From Marchantia polymorpha subsp. ruderalis (lineage: Eukaryota > Streptophyta > Marchantiopsida > Marchantiales > Marchantiaceae): a stretch of DNA of 64,000 nucleotides. Below are positions 24,101 to 34,725 of this stretch, piece after piece. The stretch covers positions 11,433,501 to 11,497,500 of the forward strand of contig AP031355.1 of assembly GCA_037833965.1 (NCBI GenBank). Direction: 5' to 3'. Positions within the stretch are counted from its first letter, which is position 1, and the number at the start of each line of letters is the position of its first letter. Both the position numbers and the translations under genes were made by a program. The notes under the pieces were generated by a model that ran no database searches, was not told the DNA's origin, and worked only from the letters and a program-made list of their open reading frames with translations.

Positions 24101-24681
24101 GGCACCCATTTGTCGTCCGTCGCCAGATCTCTGCGGTCGAGCCCTAAACCGCTCACTTTGGGAGGAAATTGCCATAGCTCCTCCTCCTCCTCGAAATCGC
24201 GCGAGGTCGAGATGATTTCGCCGCGCTGCAGCCCGACCTCGCCATTGGAGTCCTCGTCCGCCTCGCGCCCATCGACCGCCGGCTCGCGCAGCATCACGGG
24301 CCCGTCGTAGTCCCTGTACTCGGCGCTGCTGCTGAAGGTCTCGTCCGCAGCAATGTGCTGGCCATTGAACGACGACGCCCTGGCGTCCGTGCTGCCGCTC
24401 AGGGCCGACGACGGCCTGCGCGGCGAGTCCGTCTCGCTGATGCTGAAATGCTCGGGCGGCGGTGCGTACCGCGGCGTCTTCTCCTTGTAGCCGGAGATGG
24501 CACTGAACAGCAGAATCGAATCGCTGTCGCCTCCATTGCTGTGGCCATTGGAGTTGTCTAAGACTTGGGCCGAGGGCGACTCGCTCTTCTGAAACGAGGT
24601 CTTGACTCGCAGGTTCTCCTTGATCGTACTCAGCGTCGCTAACCTTCCCAGCGAGAGTGTCTTGCTTTTCTGAAATTTCAT
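21173..24681 (-). CDS. Nitrate reductase homologue with Mo-cofactor and dimerisation domains only (no heme, no FAD domain)
   Basis: Four exons (24681-23379, 22087-21947, 21788-21556, 21433-21173) join in phase to give 645 residues. Residues 1-190 are a polar Ser- and acid-rich extension with an EEEEE tract near 164-168. The sulfite-oxidase/nitrate-reductase Mo-pterin fold runs from about 200, with GFHPFNGEPPL, LHFVRNHG (Arg232, His234), the Mo ligand Cys278 in VTLMCSGNR, AVSTSVW and SPDHGFPVR-like TPDHGFPVRLIVPGF. The dimerisation domain has PEFVINEMNVNSVICTPAH, VEVSLDGGKTWKFC, YWSWCFWE, RAWDSAMNTQPE, NMNNCWYRVK and FEHPTQPG. All three introns sit where plant NIA introns sit, so it derives from a NIA gene. 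It stops about 40 residues after the dimerisation domain. The 979 bases to the neighbouring gene hold no cytochrome b5 (no HPGG) or FAD/NAD(P)H frame. It may act with a separate electron donor, or on another substrate. Confidence 0.9.
22088..23378 (-). other. First intron of the nitrate reductase homologue (1291 bp)
   Basis: It is bounded by GT at 23378-23377 and AG at 22089-22088 on the - strand and splits the Gly codon of SEG|WMSRPEF. It is much longer than introns 2 and 3 and contains a TC microsatellite at 22376-22392. I see no coding sequence in it on either strand. Confidence 0.85.
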
Positions 24682-24779
24682 TGCCAGATCCAGCTTGCCT
24701 GACTGTTCTTGCCCTGCGCACTGCGCCCGAATTCGCTGCGAATTGCGCTCCGTCTGCTCGATGCGAGCGAAGATTGGTC

Positions 24780-24800
24780 GATCGATCGATCGATCGATTG
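24780..24800. repeat. (GATC)n tetranucleotide repeat
   Basis: About five GATC units lie about 100 bp upstream of the nitrate reductase homologue's ATG, so probably in its 5' leader or core promoter. Confidence 0.85.
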
Positions 24801-27091
24801 ATCGAGCGTGATTCGCTTCCTTTCTCGACTCACGAATATCAGCTCTCTCAGACCAACACTCAATCGAGGAACAAGGCCAAACTTTCTAATCGAAGGAACC
24901 CCGAAGAATCTGGTCTCGTCAAATTTCGAAATGGCGATTCTGCTGCTTCTCTTCGAACCACGCCCTCGGGGCTGGATCGGACCAAGCGACCAAGCCAGGT
25001 GAGAAAAAAATCAGACAACAACGCTGGGAAGGCAAGCCTCGGCAGAACTGAGGTGAGGAGCTTCAGAATTCAACACCGTTTTTTCTTTATCATTCCATTT
25101 CGGATTGAGTGCATCACCAGACGCTATATGATTGCAGGGGATTCCCAGCGGGTGCGCCCTGCCACATCTGACTACGACGAGAAGGTTCATGTGCTGTTGG
25201 GCTGGGGTTTGTTGTTAGTTGTTGTGTTCACCATTCGACGCTGTGCATTCGGACCCACAATCATCATCCTGCCGTGCCCGCTGATGATCCAGGACACGTG
25301 AATATATTATCCTTCTCAGCGGACGCAACAGCTGCTGCTGCTTCGGACCCACCCCCAAGCACAAGGTGAATAGTTATGGCTTAATGCACCCGCACCCGCA
25401 CTCGGACTAGAAAATGCGCTGAAAAGCGGCGAGACTGTCACTCCTGCTTTGCCTGGAAGCAAGGCAAGCAAGCCATTTCTCAGTCTCCTGGACTGATTGC
25501 ACCAAACGAGGAGCATGGAGAGGTCGAGCTCGCCTACAACTCCAGCTGGCTTCTGAGCAGCTGGCTACAGGAGCTCCATACAGGTCTCGGAAATGATGGT
25601 CCGAGGCATGGCAACCACTTCACGTGAAGAAAGGTCACCTCGACAGACACTACAGTCCCTGTCTCGGATTTTCTGTAAGCTGCCTGCCTGCGTGCATGAA
25701 GCTTCAGTCCAGTGCCTCTGAAATTGCTCACTGCAAGCAGACCAGACCAGACCAGACCAGCATGATGGACATGATGGCAGTGAAGTGTAATTCTCAATTT
25801 CTTCATCAGATTGGTTCATGTATTCATTCATTCCCTTTAAAGTTCCGTCCATACGCGCTCACCACTGCACTGCACTCCATGCATGTCCACCATACCTCCA
25901 GATTCTACGTTTCTTCTGGTTCAGGGTCCCGGAGTGGCGGGAAGAGCCTGCTTTCCGAGCGCTGAAAGCTACAAACGCGTCACTCGGTTGCATGAATAGG
26001 ATTCATCTGGACCCGCGAGAACAGTCGAGCACTCTGTGAACGACCACACTTCCAGGGAACTTACAGGCCAATGATATTGTAAGAAGAAGGAGATTTACTG
26101 TTCGGGGCCGGTCTGATTGCGTCTGATTTTGTCCTACACACGTCCAGCAGTGGCAGTCTTCGATTCCTCCCTCCGTTCGCATTTCAAATTTCACATCTTA
26201 CTTAAGTTCATGAGAAATTCTCTTCTCGGGAAAGTATGTTGAGAATTTGACGCGTCGCAAGAATCTAGCATTCCGTTAAATTCTCCAGTCACGAATGCAA
26301 AACTCCGAGAGCAGGTGTCGTCACTTCCAGTGTCTGTCTGACGTCAGTCCAGGATTTCCTCCTCCTCTTCTGGGCTGACCTCCCTTTGGCAGTCAGTCCA
26401 CTGGAGAGGACTCTTCGAAACCTGGCCCTCGGATCTCAAGGTTGAGTGTCCATGAAACTTTTGAGGACAGAATTCCGCTTGACCTGTGGGTGCTGCAGCA
26501 CTCGACTTCAGTCGGAGGGTGTGCGAGCACTGCACGCCGGGTCTCTCGTGCAGGAAGGAAGTAGGCAAGGAATGAATCTGAAAGGCCTAATTATAGGCCT
26601 GTGTTTGACTTGGGTGCCTCCCAAAACCTTCCCGTCAGATACTACACAACGTCAGCTGTGCCACGACGTTATGGTATGACATTCCACCTGGTGCTCCATC
26701 TTCGTGCCTGCATATATATCTACGGGAGTGCAATTGATTCATTCCGATGTTTATGTCTCAGACCCAATGTTATTAAAAGCCCAGCTTTGTGTGTGCTGCT
26801 GCTGTGGCGAGAACCAAACCCACGATAAACTTGATGCTCGCTCGGTGCCAAGTAAACAGAGTCATGCATAAATGTGTGCTGGCCGGACCCGATCGGTTGC
26901 AGCCGTCTCGATTGGCGCATCTGCTTCAGAGCTGCTCTCTCGCGGTATGAACTCCTCGTCCTCCTCTTCCTGCAGCTCCGAGTCAATGTGGATCAATCAT
27001 TACGCAAAAATTGGCTCATGGTTCCGATCCTGCATTCCTTCCAATGCGTTCAGTGACCGACAGGCACTCCACTCCGTCAGTGCCTCGCCTT

Positions 27092-27123
<32 letters not shown>
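27092..27123. repeat. (TC)n microsatellite
   Basis: An uninterrupted run of about 16 TC units. Confidence 0.95.
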
Positions 27124-27124
<1 letters not shown>

Positions 27125-28929
27125 ACCAGAGACAGCCATAGGCCACGTGGCTGGCTGGACTTCGGCTGAGCTTTCATGGCTGTTCGTGCGTCATGGCTGG
27201 AATCGTGTGTTGGCCCCAGCATTGAGCATCTTCACATCCTTCGCTTTCGTCTACACATTCCTTGCACTCGCAGTAGACCCACTACCAATCTGGAGCATAT
27301 AATCTTGCCTGGGACGACCAACCAACAGATCAAGCACCTGTATCGGAAACAAATCCAGGTCCGCACTTTACGCACACTCCAATTCTCGCACCATGTGGCT
27401 TGGCGACTGTGGCTTGACTTGGTATCTATCTGAGGTCCACTGGCTGATGGAATCCGCGAATCTCAGCTCTGCAGTGCGTTTTATACATCCTCACGAAGAC
27501 CTGGTTGCTCCCACAGTGTTCGCCTCACACTTGTGGGCTTCTGTATGCAAAATCCATCTTCCTCGTCTCAAATTTTCATCTGTCGGTCTACTTTATTCTT
27601 CTGCTTCGGGACCCCAAAGACTCGGGCAGAGCAATTGAATTGAATACTGGTCTCGGTCTCCAATCTTCTACCTTCTGATGAATATGCCAACTTTTTCATG
27701 ATTGTTCTCGCTTCTTCCTTCTGTTGCTGAACTCCTTTCGTGCCAATGAATCTGACGATTATTATTTTATTTTCTACGCATTTGGTTACGCTGTGTCCTC
27801 TTGAAAGTTGACCACTGTAGAACTAGCGAGCCTCGACAAGTTTCATGGAATGAGTTACGAGCTTTCGACAGGCGACGAAGGTTTCAGGGCTTTGTTTACG
27901 CGTGTTCAAGTGATCATTTGAGCTGCGCAAGTCCCGAGGCCAGGATACTGACTCAATTCATAAAGTGGATACTTGACTTGACTTGGGTCAGTGGTGTTAA
28001 TTAATTGCTCCAATGTTTTCTCCAGGCAGGAGGCATGCAGGTATGTCTCAACAAATTTGGTTAGTAGTGGTAATTTGACCAAGGCTGAGTGAATCAAGGG
28101 CGTTTGGGTCATGTCTTAACAAGCCCTGCGTGGACTTCTTGACCTTCTTGTAGCGTTCCTAGTGGGCTTCATCACACTTACCTTTTTTTCCATTATCTCA
28201 AATTTTTTATATATATTCTTATAAAGTGTTATTCATGATTTCTCCAGACAATGAGCCATACTTTTCTTGTTTCTGTTTTCTTAAGTAAAGTGGACATCTT
28301 AGAGAATTGACATTGTGCTAGTGGCTGTGCATTACAAAGCCAGAAATTTATCAATCGAAGATATCAAGCCATATTATTTAAATTCAAGCATAAAGCTTCT
28401 AGATCGGTTTTATATTGTATCAGTCTACATCCTTATGGACTCTTCAAAATCCTCTGAGAACATGGTGCTAGCCGAACTGGTCTGCAGCTCCATCCATCAG
28501 GCTAGCTCCTTCTTCCGGGGGCCACAAGGTCATCGACGAGATTCTTCCAAGGACTTGTGGGTCACGGTTGGCTAGAAGTTCAGAGTGATGTTCACATAGA
28601 CACAACGTGGAAACGTACAAAATGCTAAGCATAGATCGTGCTTAGTGCAAGAATTGGATTGTGGGTTCAACGCAGTTCGAGAAACAAAGAGAAGAAACCT
28701 TTGTTCTCAGACGTTAGTTAGTTCTAACTTCCTCCTTTGTTCTATTTCAAGTTTCAAGATCATGCAAAGACACCAACAAAAGCAATTCGGTAACAAGGAC
28801 ACCTGCGTCAATATAATATCATTCATCATGGATCACAAGCTCTCAAGATTAGCTTATACATACGCTAAAGACGTATAATCTGTAGACCAAAATCCAACAG
28901 TTGAAGGTTCTATGAGCACTAACGCTCGT

Positions 28930-29015
28930 GTCGACTGTGGGACGGTTTAAACGAGTCAATTTGAGCACAGTCTCTTCAAAGATATGGTAAGAGTAAAGGG
29001 CCCAGGTCGAGTCCA
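28930..29015. repeat. Sequence shared with the 3' flank of the aldo-keto reductase gene (copy 1)
   Basis: A stretch with ACTGTGGGA, ATTGAGCACA and CTTCAAAGATAT (with spaced variants) aligns to 33815-33895 downstream of the intact aldo-keto reductase gene. A damaged exon-2 copy of that gene lies immediately to its right, so this looks like one partial duplication of the locus with an internal deletion. Confidence 0.5.
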
Positions 29016-29173
29016 ATTCCTTCATTGATTGAGGTGCCAAATGACTCCGTCCATAGGAGCCCTGCCAGTTTATGTGCGACATTAACGAAAAACTCGTTCG
29101 AGTACCTGTCCACTACTTCAGCTGCTGCACTATATCGTCTGCAACGATGGCTTTCACAAACATACCTCTAATA

Positions 29174-29233
29174 CAGAGTGGTAATGAGTAAATCTTCACG
29201 ATGTACCATGCCCTTGAGAATGGCTTCGGCAAC
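29174..29233 (-). pseudogene. Aldo-keto reductase exon-2 fragment (pseudogene)
   Basis: Read on the - strand it gives VAEAILKGMVHREDLLITT, close to [19 protein letters not shown] of exon 2 of the intact gene at 36096-36190. Similarity runs on across the splice donor: after a small insertion containing TAG, the intron start GTATGTTTGTGAAAGCC matches GTATGTATGTGAAATCC. The first half of the exon ([12 protein letters not shown]) is mostly missing and no other exon is found nearby, so it cannot make the enzyme. It is a segmental duplicate rather than a retrocopy, because intron sequence is preserved. Confidence 0.75.
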
Positions 29234-29239
29234 TCATCA

Positions 29240-31508
29240 GTGTACTGAGCTTCAACAGTGAAGACGGTCCATCATCGTTTTGGTTTTCCGCATTTGTGAT
29301 CTGGGGTTCAGCGGAGATTTCCTCGCTTGCTGTAATTGTGGAATTGTGCTTATTAATCGAGTGTGGGTTGCAATCCGAATGCTTGCAGGACGTCTGCTTC
29401 GAATCCCATGCTCGAGGCCGAGGCTTCGGCCGAGGTTCCTTGAACTTTGTGGAGGGGAATTCAGAAATCTGATCTTGGAAGCAGAGAGCAACTGCTATGC
29501 TCCTCTTTGTGGATCCACCGAATCGAACCTCTGACTCCGATGAATGTGAGTCCTCCCGATGCATCATCATATCACGCGCACAGACGGGCCAACAAAAGAG
29601 TCAACGACATGCCTTATCTACGTGCACTACGAAAGAGAACCGTCGAGCTCACCACTCTCGGAACAACTTCAGTCCTTTCATGCATCTCGCGGATCTGATC
29701 AGACTGCGGTACTGAATCTCTACTAGATGTAGGTAGAAATTATTTAATTTGATTGATTGATTTGTTTATTTGTTTATCAATTCATCCATCCATAAGTTTG
29801 ACTCTGTGATCAGCGATGGTGGAGGAGATACTAACAAAGAAGGGAGAAGAGAGTGTACGTGGAAAAAAAAATTACAATATTGAAAGAGTGCACAAATTAC
29901 GAATGATGCTGGAAATCAGCACTGGTGAGTAAGAACTGAACCCATACGATCACCATGAAAACGATGGTGTATGCTCTTGCCAAGGTGCAGTCCCGTTACA
30001 ATGCCTGCGCCTAACTTAATACTTTGTTCAAATCCATCAGGAGCACAAAGGAACATGACTATTCGATTATTGTCACAAGGAACCTAAGTTAAAGTTCGAT
30101 GCGTGCAACCATCCACATCACAGCGAAAAAGGAAAGATAATGTGTTATTTTTACAAGTTTCCGAATGAAATATAGAGCATGAAGAAAAAGTCACCTCAGG
30201 TTTCACCTCTTACGAAGATAGTTTGCCAGAAAAATACTTTTCTTTGATTGTGTTACATGTTCACTGAAACGCTAATGATGGTTCTGTTGTATTCAACTCA
30301 TCACAAGAGCAAAGGACGGCAGGATGCTTGTCAGGTACATGCATAAGAGATGTGCATATCCTTAATGATTAAGGACATGATTAAGGCTTAATCAGAATAA
30401 TGCATTGGAAGTACGGTTGCAAGATATCCACTCAGGTGAGGATTAACTCGTTTTCTATTGTTCAGTCCAAAATTTCTTAGTGGAAAATATAAAAAAAGAT
30501 TATTCCATATCGGCAAGGATTTCTTCTGGCCAAAATACATCTCGCTGGAGAGGATGCAGCTATACAATTAGCCGAGCCATGTCATGGACGGTGGCGGTAT
30601 TTTGATTGGAGTATTGAGAGAAATTGGAAGAAGACGGTGTGGCTGAACTCTTATCCAATGTATGCACTGCAGAATATAGATGTGTGAGAATAACTCATCT
30701 CAATCTCTCGATCCACATGTCTCTGTCTCAGCTACACGAGGTGCGAGGTTGACATTACTCTGCTGCCTGCAGTCGGGGCTTTGAGCACCAGCTTAAACTT
30801 GTTGTGTACACCAACTCCCGAAAGGTGAATTCAGACTTCCGTGGACCAAATAAATCTCAGATCGGAATAAACTCGGAAGGACATTATGCGTCGTTAGTTT
30901 GTTCATGAACGTCTGAATCTGAAGGATCTCTCCATCGACTGCGACATGTTTACAATTGACACAGCTTTCACAGCGCAGTGTTACGACAGTACAGAACTGC
31001 TCTTCGCGTTATTTTTGTAGAAATTTTCATCAGGTCGCCTTTTTGTGTCGGTAAATATGATTTCTTGTAGCCTTCACATGGACGCCATACTTTTTGGGTT
31101 TGTGTGTGGAATCTTTTCTCTCTGTCACTCCCAATCTGACAAGTCATTTCGAATCGTTCTTATCCTCAGAATTGCATTTAATCGAGACATTTTTTCTCAC
31201 TCTTTGCCAGTCCATGGTCAGACTGATGCCAAATAACAATTGTGGTCCGCCAATCGGCATCCTTCGTGATGGAACAAGCTCTCTTTCGAACTGAGTTGTG
31301 GACGTTGGCAGCAAAGACTCTTGGGAGTACATGTGTTCGGAAGGGAATGTATGACTTCGACATGTACACGCACTAGCAAAGCATTGCGAACTCGACGGGT
31401 CAGCTAGCAGGACAATGAGGTTCAGCATCTGCAGCAGATGCCTACAACGTCACGGATCCAAGTGCACCTATTCGATTGCACCCTCCGTTGGTACAGCTGC
31501 AAGACGTA

Positions 31509-31547
<39 letters not shown>

Positions 31548-31575
31548 GAACTCTGTCTGTACTAATCAGCATGTT

Positions 31576-31615
<40 letters not shown>

Positions 31616-33810
31616 GAACTCTGTCTGTACTAATCAGCATGTTTGTCAATGTTAGAGTCCTTGATTGCTCAACTCGTTTGCCATGAAGGAATTACTTGTG
31701 ACTGTCCGACAGCCCTGAACCCAATCTAGATCAGTATGAACTATTTGTGGATACCATGTTTTCGTCTCCGCTTGAGATGGCATTGATTTATGTACGAAAC
31801 GAAATGTGTTCTTTGCCTTGGTTGTGGAGTTGACATCTTTATGAGATTTTTGAAACAGAAGTGAAACAGAAGTACGAGAGTAAAACAAAAGAGTTCCACT
31901 GCAACGATATTGGTCGTGGGATGGACAATCTGGTTCCTGTCGTCTCTAGTACAGAATTCACTGAATCACATGAAGAACTTTGTGGCCTCCGCCAGAGAGA
32001 TAGAATCAAGTATATTAGGATGAAAATTTGTTACCCCCACGATATACTGCAACGTAGCGATTCAGAAGCTTGGTCAAAATCAAACTCTTAACTCCCGCTC
32101 GGTAAACACTCCAACATTTACACGAATAATGCATACTAGTCATAGTCTATCTATGTGGATAAAAGCTACATTTGAGCTCTGCCATATTGTACACACGCTT
32201 TGTTCATAGATTTATTTATGAAGCCGAAGATAAAGTCGTGTTCTTCCTGTAATCATCACGTTTGTACGCCATTGATTCATCATTCCGAGTCTGAGTCGGG
32301 GAGGTTGTAAAAGCTTACTACGTTAGGTCTCTATGGAATATGCTAGAAAAAACTGTTCATTGAAACTCCACATGCATCTATCATTAGAATGAGCTTTGTG
32401 GTATGATGATTATCGATTTCAGTCTCTTCCTAATAGAGATATGTAATGCATCTTCTGAAATAATAAGTTCGATTGCAGTTTTGGACAAAAAGACAGTGAG
32501 AACAAAGACTGTTCATCCTCCATCAAAAGAATTGTAGAGAACACAAGTGAACATCTTGAATCATCTGCAGCTACAGCCATGTTATAACAGTGTTTGACCA
32601 GGTTTGAATTTGGACTCATTGGCTGGTTTGCTCTTGAATCATTTCGCAGTGGTGTAATGCTGGATTCATCCCTTCTCAGATTTCACCCGTCTGTAGACGA
32701 TATTGCATTTGTAACTGTCAGATTCCATTCATATTCTCAGAGTAGATTCTCCTAACAGAAGATAATACAATACTGCATATCACAAGTCGATCTGCTATCT
32801 TTGCATCGGACATAGTGGTTGCAGTTGACATAGATTTCAGAGTGGAACTGTTTATTGTGTAGTTTAGACCCGGTCACCAAAGCCTGTATATATGAACTTT
32901 GGTGGCGATCAGTTTGTCCATAAACGGCAATATTCCAGTGCAGTGATGATTGCTCGCCCCATGAAATCGGGTATTTGGTTGAAGTTGCCTTTGGTTGTGG
33001 ATTCTCTGATGTTTCGAAAAGATAATTTGACGAATTATCGCTAACTCGGATCCCACTGGCGCACGTAAAGACTTGGATCATGCCCTGATTCAGAATCAGT
33101 AGGTATATTGTAGAGCTTTACGTTTTACATTATAATCTCATTTTGGATCTGACAGAGATGTATTGGGATTTTGGTTACTAAGTTCGTTCTCTATGTCTTC
33201 TGCTTCCAGGCCATCTTACTTGGTCTGTGAGGAAGCTTGAAAGAAGTGGAGATGATCCTTGTTCGATCGGGCATATCGATAGGCTGCACCTTGACCCTAG
33301 TTCTGTAGCAGACTATTGTTACATCTATGGCCTATTTCGTTCAGTTTCCCAGCCATGTTATCGTAGACTTTCAGTCTCTCTTGGGAGAACTGTCAAAATA
33401 CATGTGAGCAATATCGATGGAATATCACAAGCAAGATGGCTGAAATCAATATTAAGAATGGGCGATCTCTGCTTTTAACAAGAAACTGATGACCAACGTT
33501 CGCAATGGGACTGGACAGATTATACAAGGATTTGTTACTGGCCAGTCTCTTTGGTATATGAATGTTGGTGAGAGAATATGCACCATTCTATTTCTCACAG
33601 TTCCAAGTTTCAGCTACTGAAGATATGGATATCACATCAACAAAAGCATTACGGCCACAAGTCCATACATCTGAATATTGCTGGAGGCTACTAATAATAA
33701 AATTCAATCATCAGCACTCGTGGATTCCAAGGTTGAGATTCAAAGAAAGTATCGTTGAAAAAGAAACTTTTCTACACCTTACAGTAGGTATCAAACAATT
33801 GGCAGAAAAA
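29240..33810. other. Gene-free stretch
   Basis: No recognisable coding exon on either strand. It contains a 68-bp tandem duplication carrying TC microsatellites (31511-31647) and short low-complexity AT tracts. I see nothing else. Confidence 0.55.
31511..31647. repeat. 68-bp tandem duplication including (TC)n
   Basis: The unit is a TC run followed by GACGAACTCTGTCTGTACTA and ATCAGCATGTTTGT. It occurs twice with identical non-repetitive parts (second parts start at 31545 and 31613). Perfect identity outside the microsatellite implies a very recent event, or an assembly artefact. Confidence 0.93.
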
Positions 33811-33814
33811 ACTG

Positions 33815-33895
33815 TGGGATACCTGGACGAATTAAATTGAGCACAATCTTTTCAAAGATATAGCAAGATTGACTAGTAAGGGAAACGGAAAGGGC
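33815..33895. repeat. Sequence shared with the pseudogene region (copy 2)
   Basis: This aligns with 28930-29015 (same order of ACTGTGGGA, TTGAGCACA and TTCAAAGATAT motifs, with several substitutions). It lies about 0.85 kb beyond the stop of the intact aldo-keto reductase and marks how far the duplicated segment reached. Confidence 0.5.
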
Positions 33896-34725
33896 CGGGA
33901 AAGAGTGCAGACAATCATTATTCGCCGTGCACATGGACAATGACCATTTGAAGGGAAGACAACTGGTTCCCCAAAAGAGAGGTGGTAGAGATCATTGACC
34001 AAAGCCTAAACCAAATATACCTCTTACTTACAACAAAAAAGACTTTTTGCAGGATTGTTGGTACAATTGACATAGTGTTTTCGTGTCTTGCAAGTGGCAT
34101 GGACATCTCCCTCCCTAAAGATTTCAGACCTCATACTTAAATATTAAAAATGACTAAGAAGACATACACTGAACGCGTCCTCAAAGAAATCACTCAGCTA
34201 AATTCACTCAATTCTCTGGTTGGGGAGCAAAGGTCGGAGTTATTTAGCATGAATTAATTATGCATGCATCCATTCTCCCTGAACTGCCCTGGAAACCGAC
34301 AGGTAGCGTCTTGCATTAGGCATTATCATTGTTGTCCTGACATTTGGTTGCCAAACAGAGAGCAGGCGCATTAAGGACGTACAGATAGCTGTACGATTCT
34401 CAGACGATTAGATTTGAGGTAGAATCAAAACAAGCAGAATGGAACCAAAACCCATACTCCTTGCGTTGGAGACACAGGGATTAGTAAATACCTGGAACTT
34501 TTCAAAAAGAAAGAGCGACAGAAGGAAGCGAGCTGAAAAATATGTACATTAGAGGACATGTACATGTACAGGTAGCCAAAGGCCGTGAACTGGCAACCAG
34601 TGACGTATTTATAAATATATTTTCCGAATTCACCTAACGATTCTTCAGGTCATTGAACACCAACAGACTCTTAGCTTCTACAAAATCTTCCTAGCAAAAG
34701 ACGCACAATCGCCTGTTGTCTAACT

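Larger units (their letters stand above)
24682..28850. other. 5' flank of the nitrate reductase homologue and gene-free stretch
   Basis: An ATCG tetranucleotide repeat lies at 24780-24800 in the presumed leader. A (CAGAC)n-like tract lies at 25739-25760 and a TC microsatellite at 27092-27123. None of the frames on either strand shows a known domain. The promoter of the - strand gene must lie here, but I cannot point to a TATA box with confidence. Confidence 0.55.

Noticed and set aside
23432-24721. 429-codon Arg/Gln/Ala-rich frame on the - strand
   Set aside because: It is a second-frame shadow of the GC-rich exon 1 of the nitrate reductase homologue, which is the frame with clear homology.
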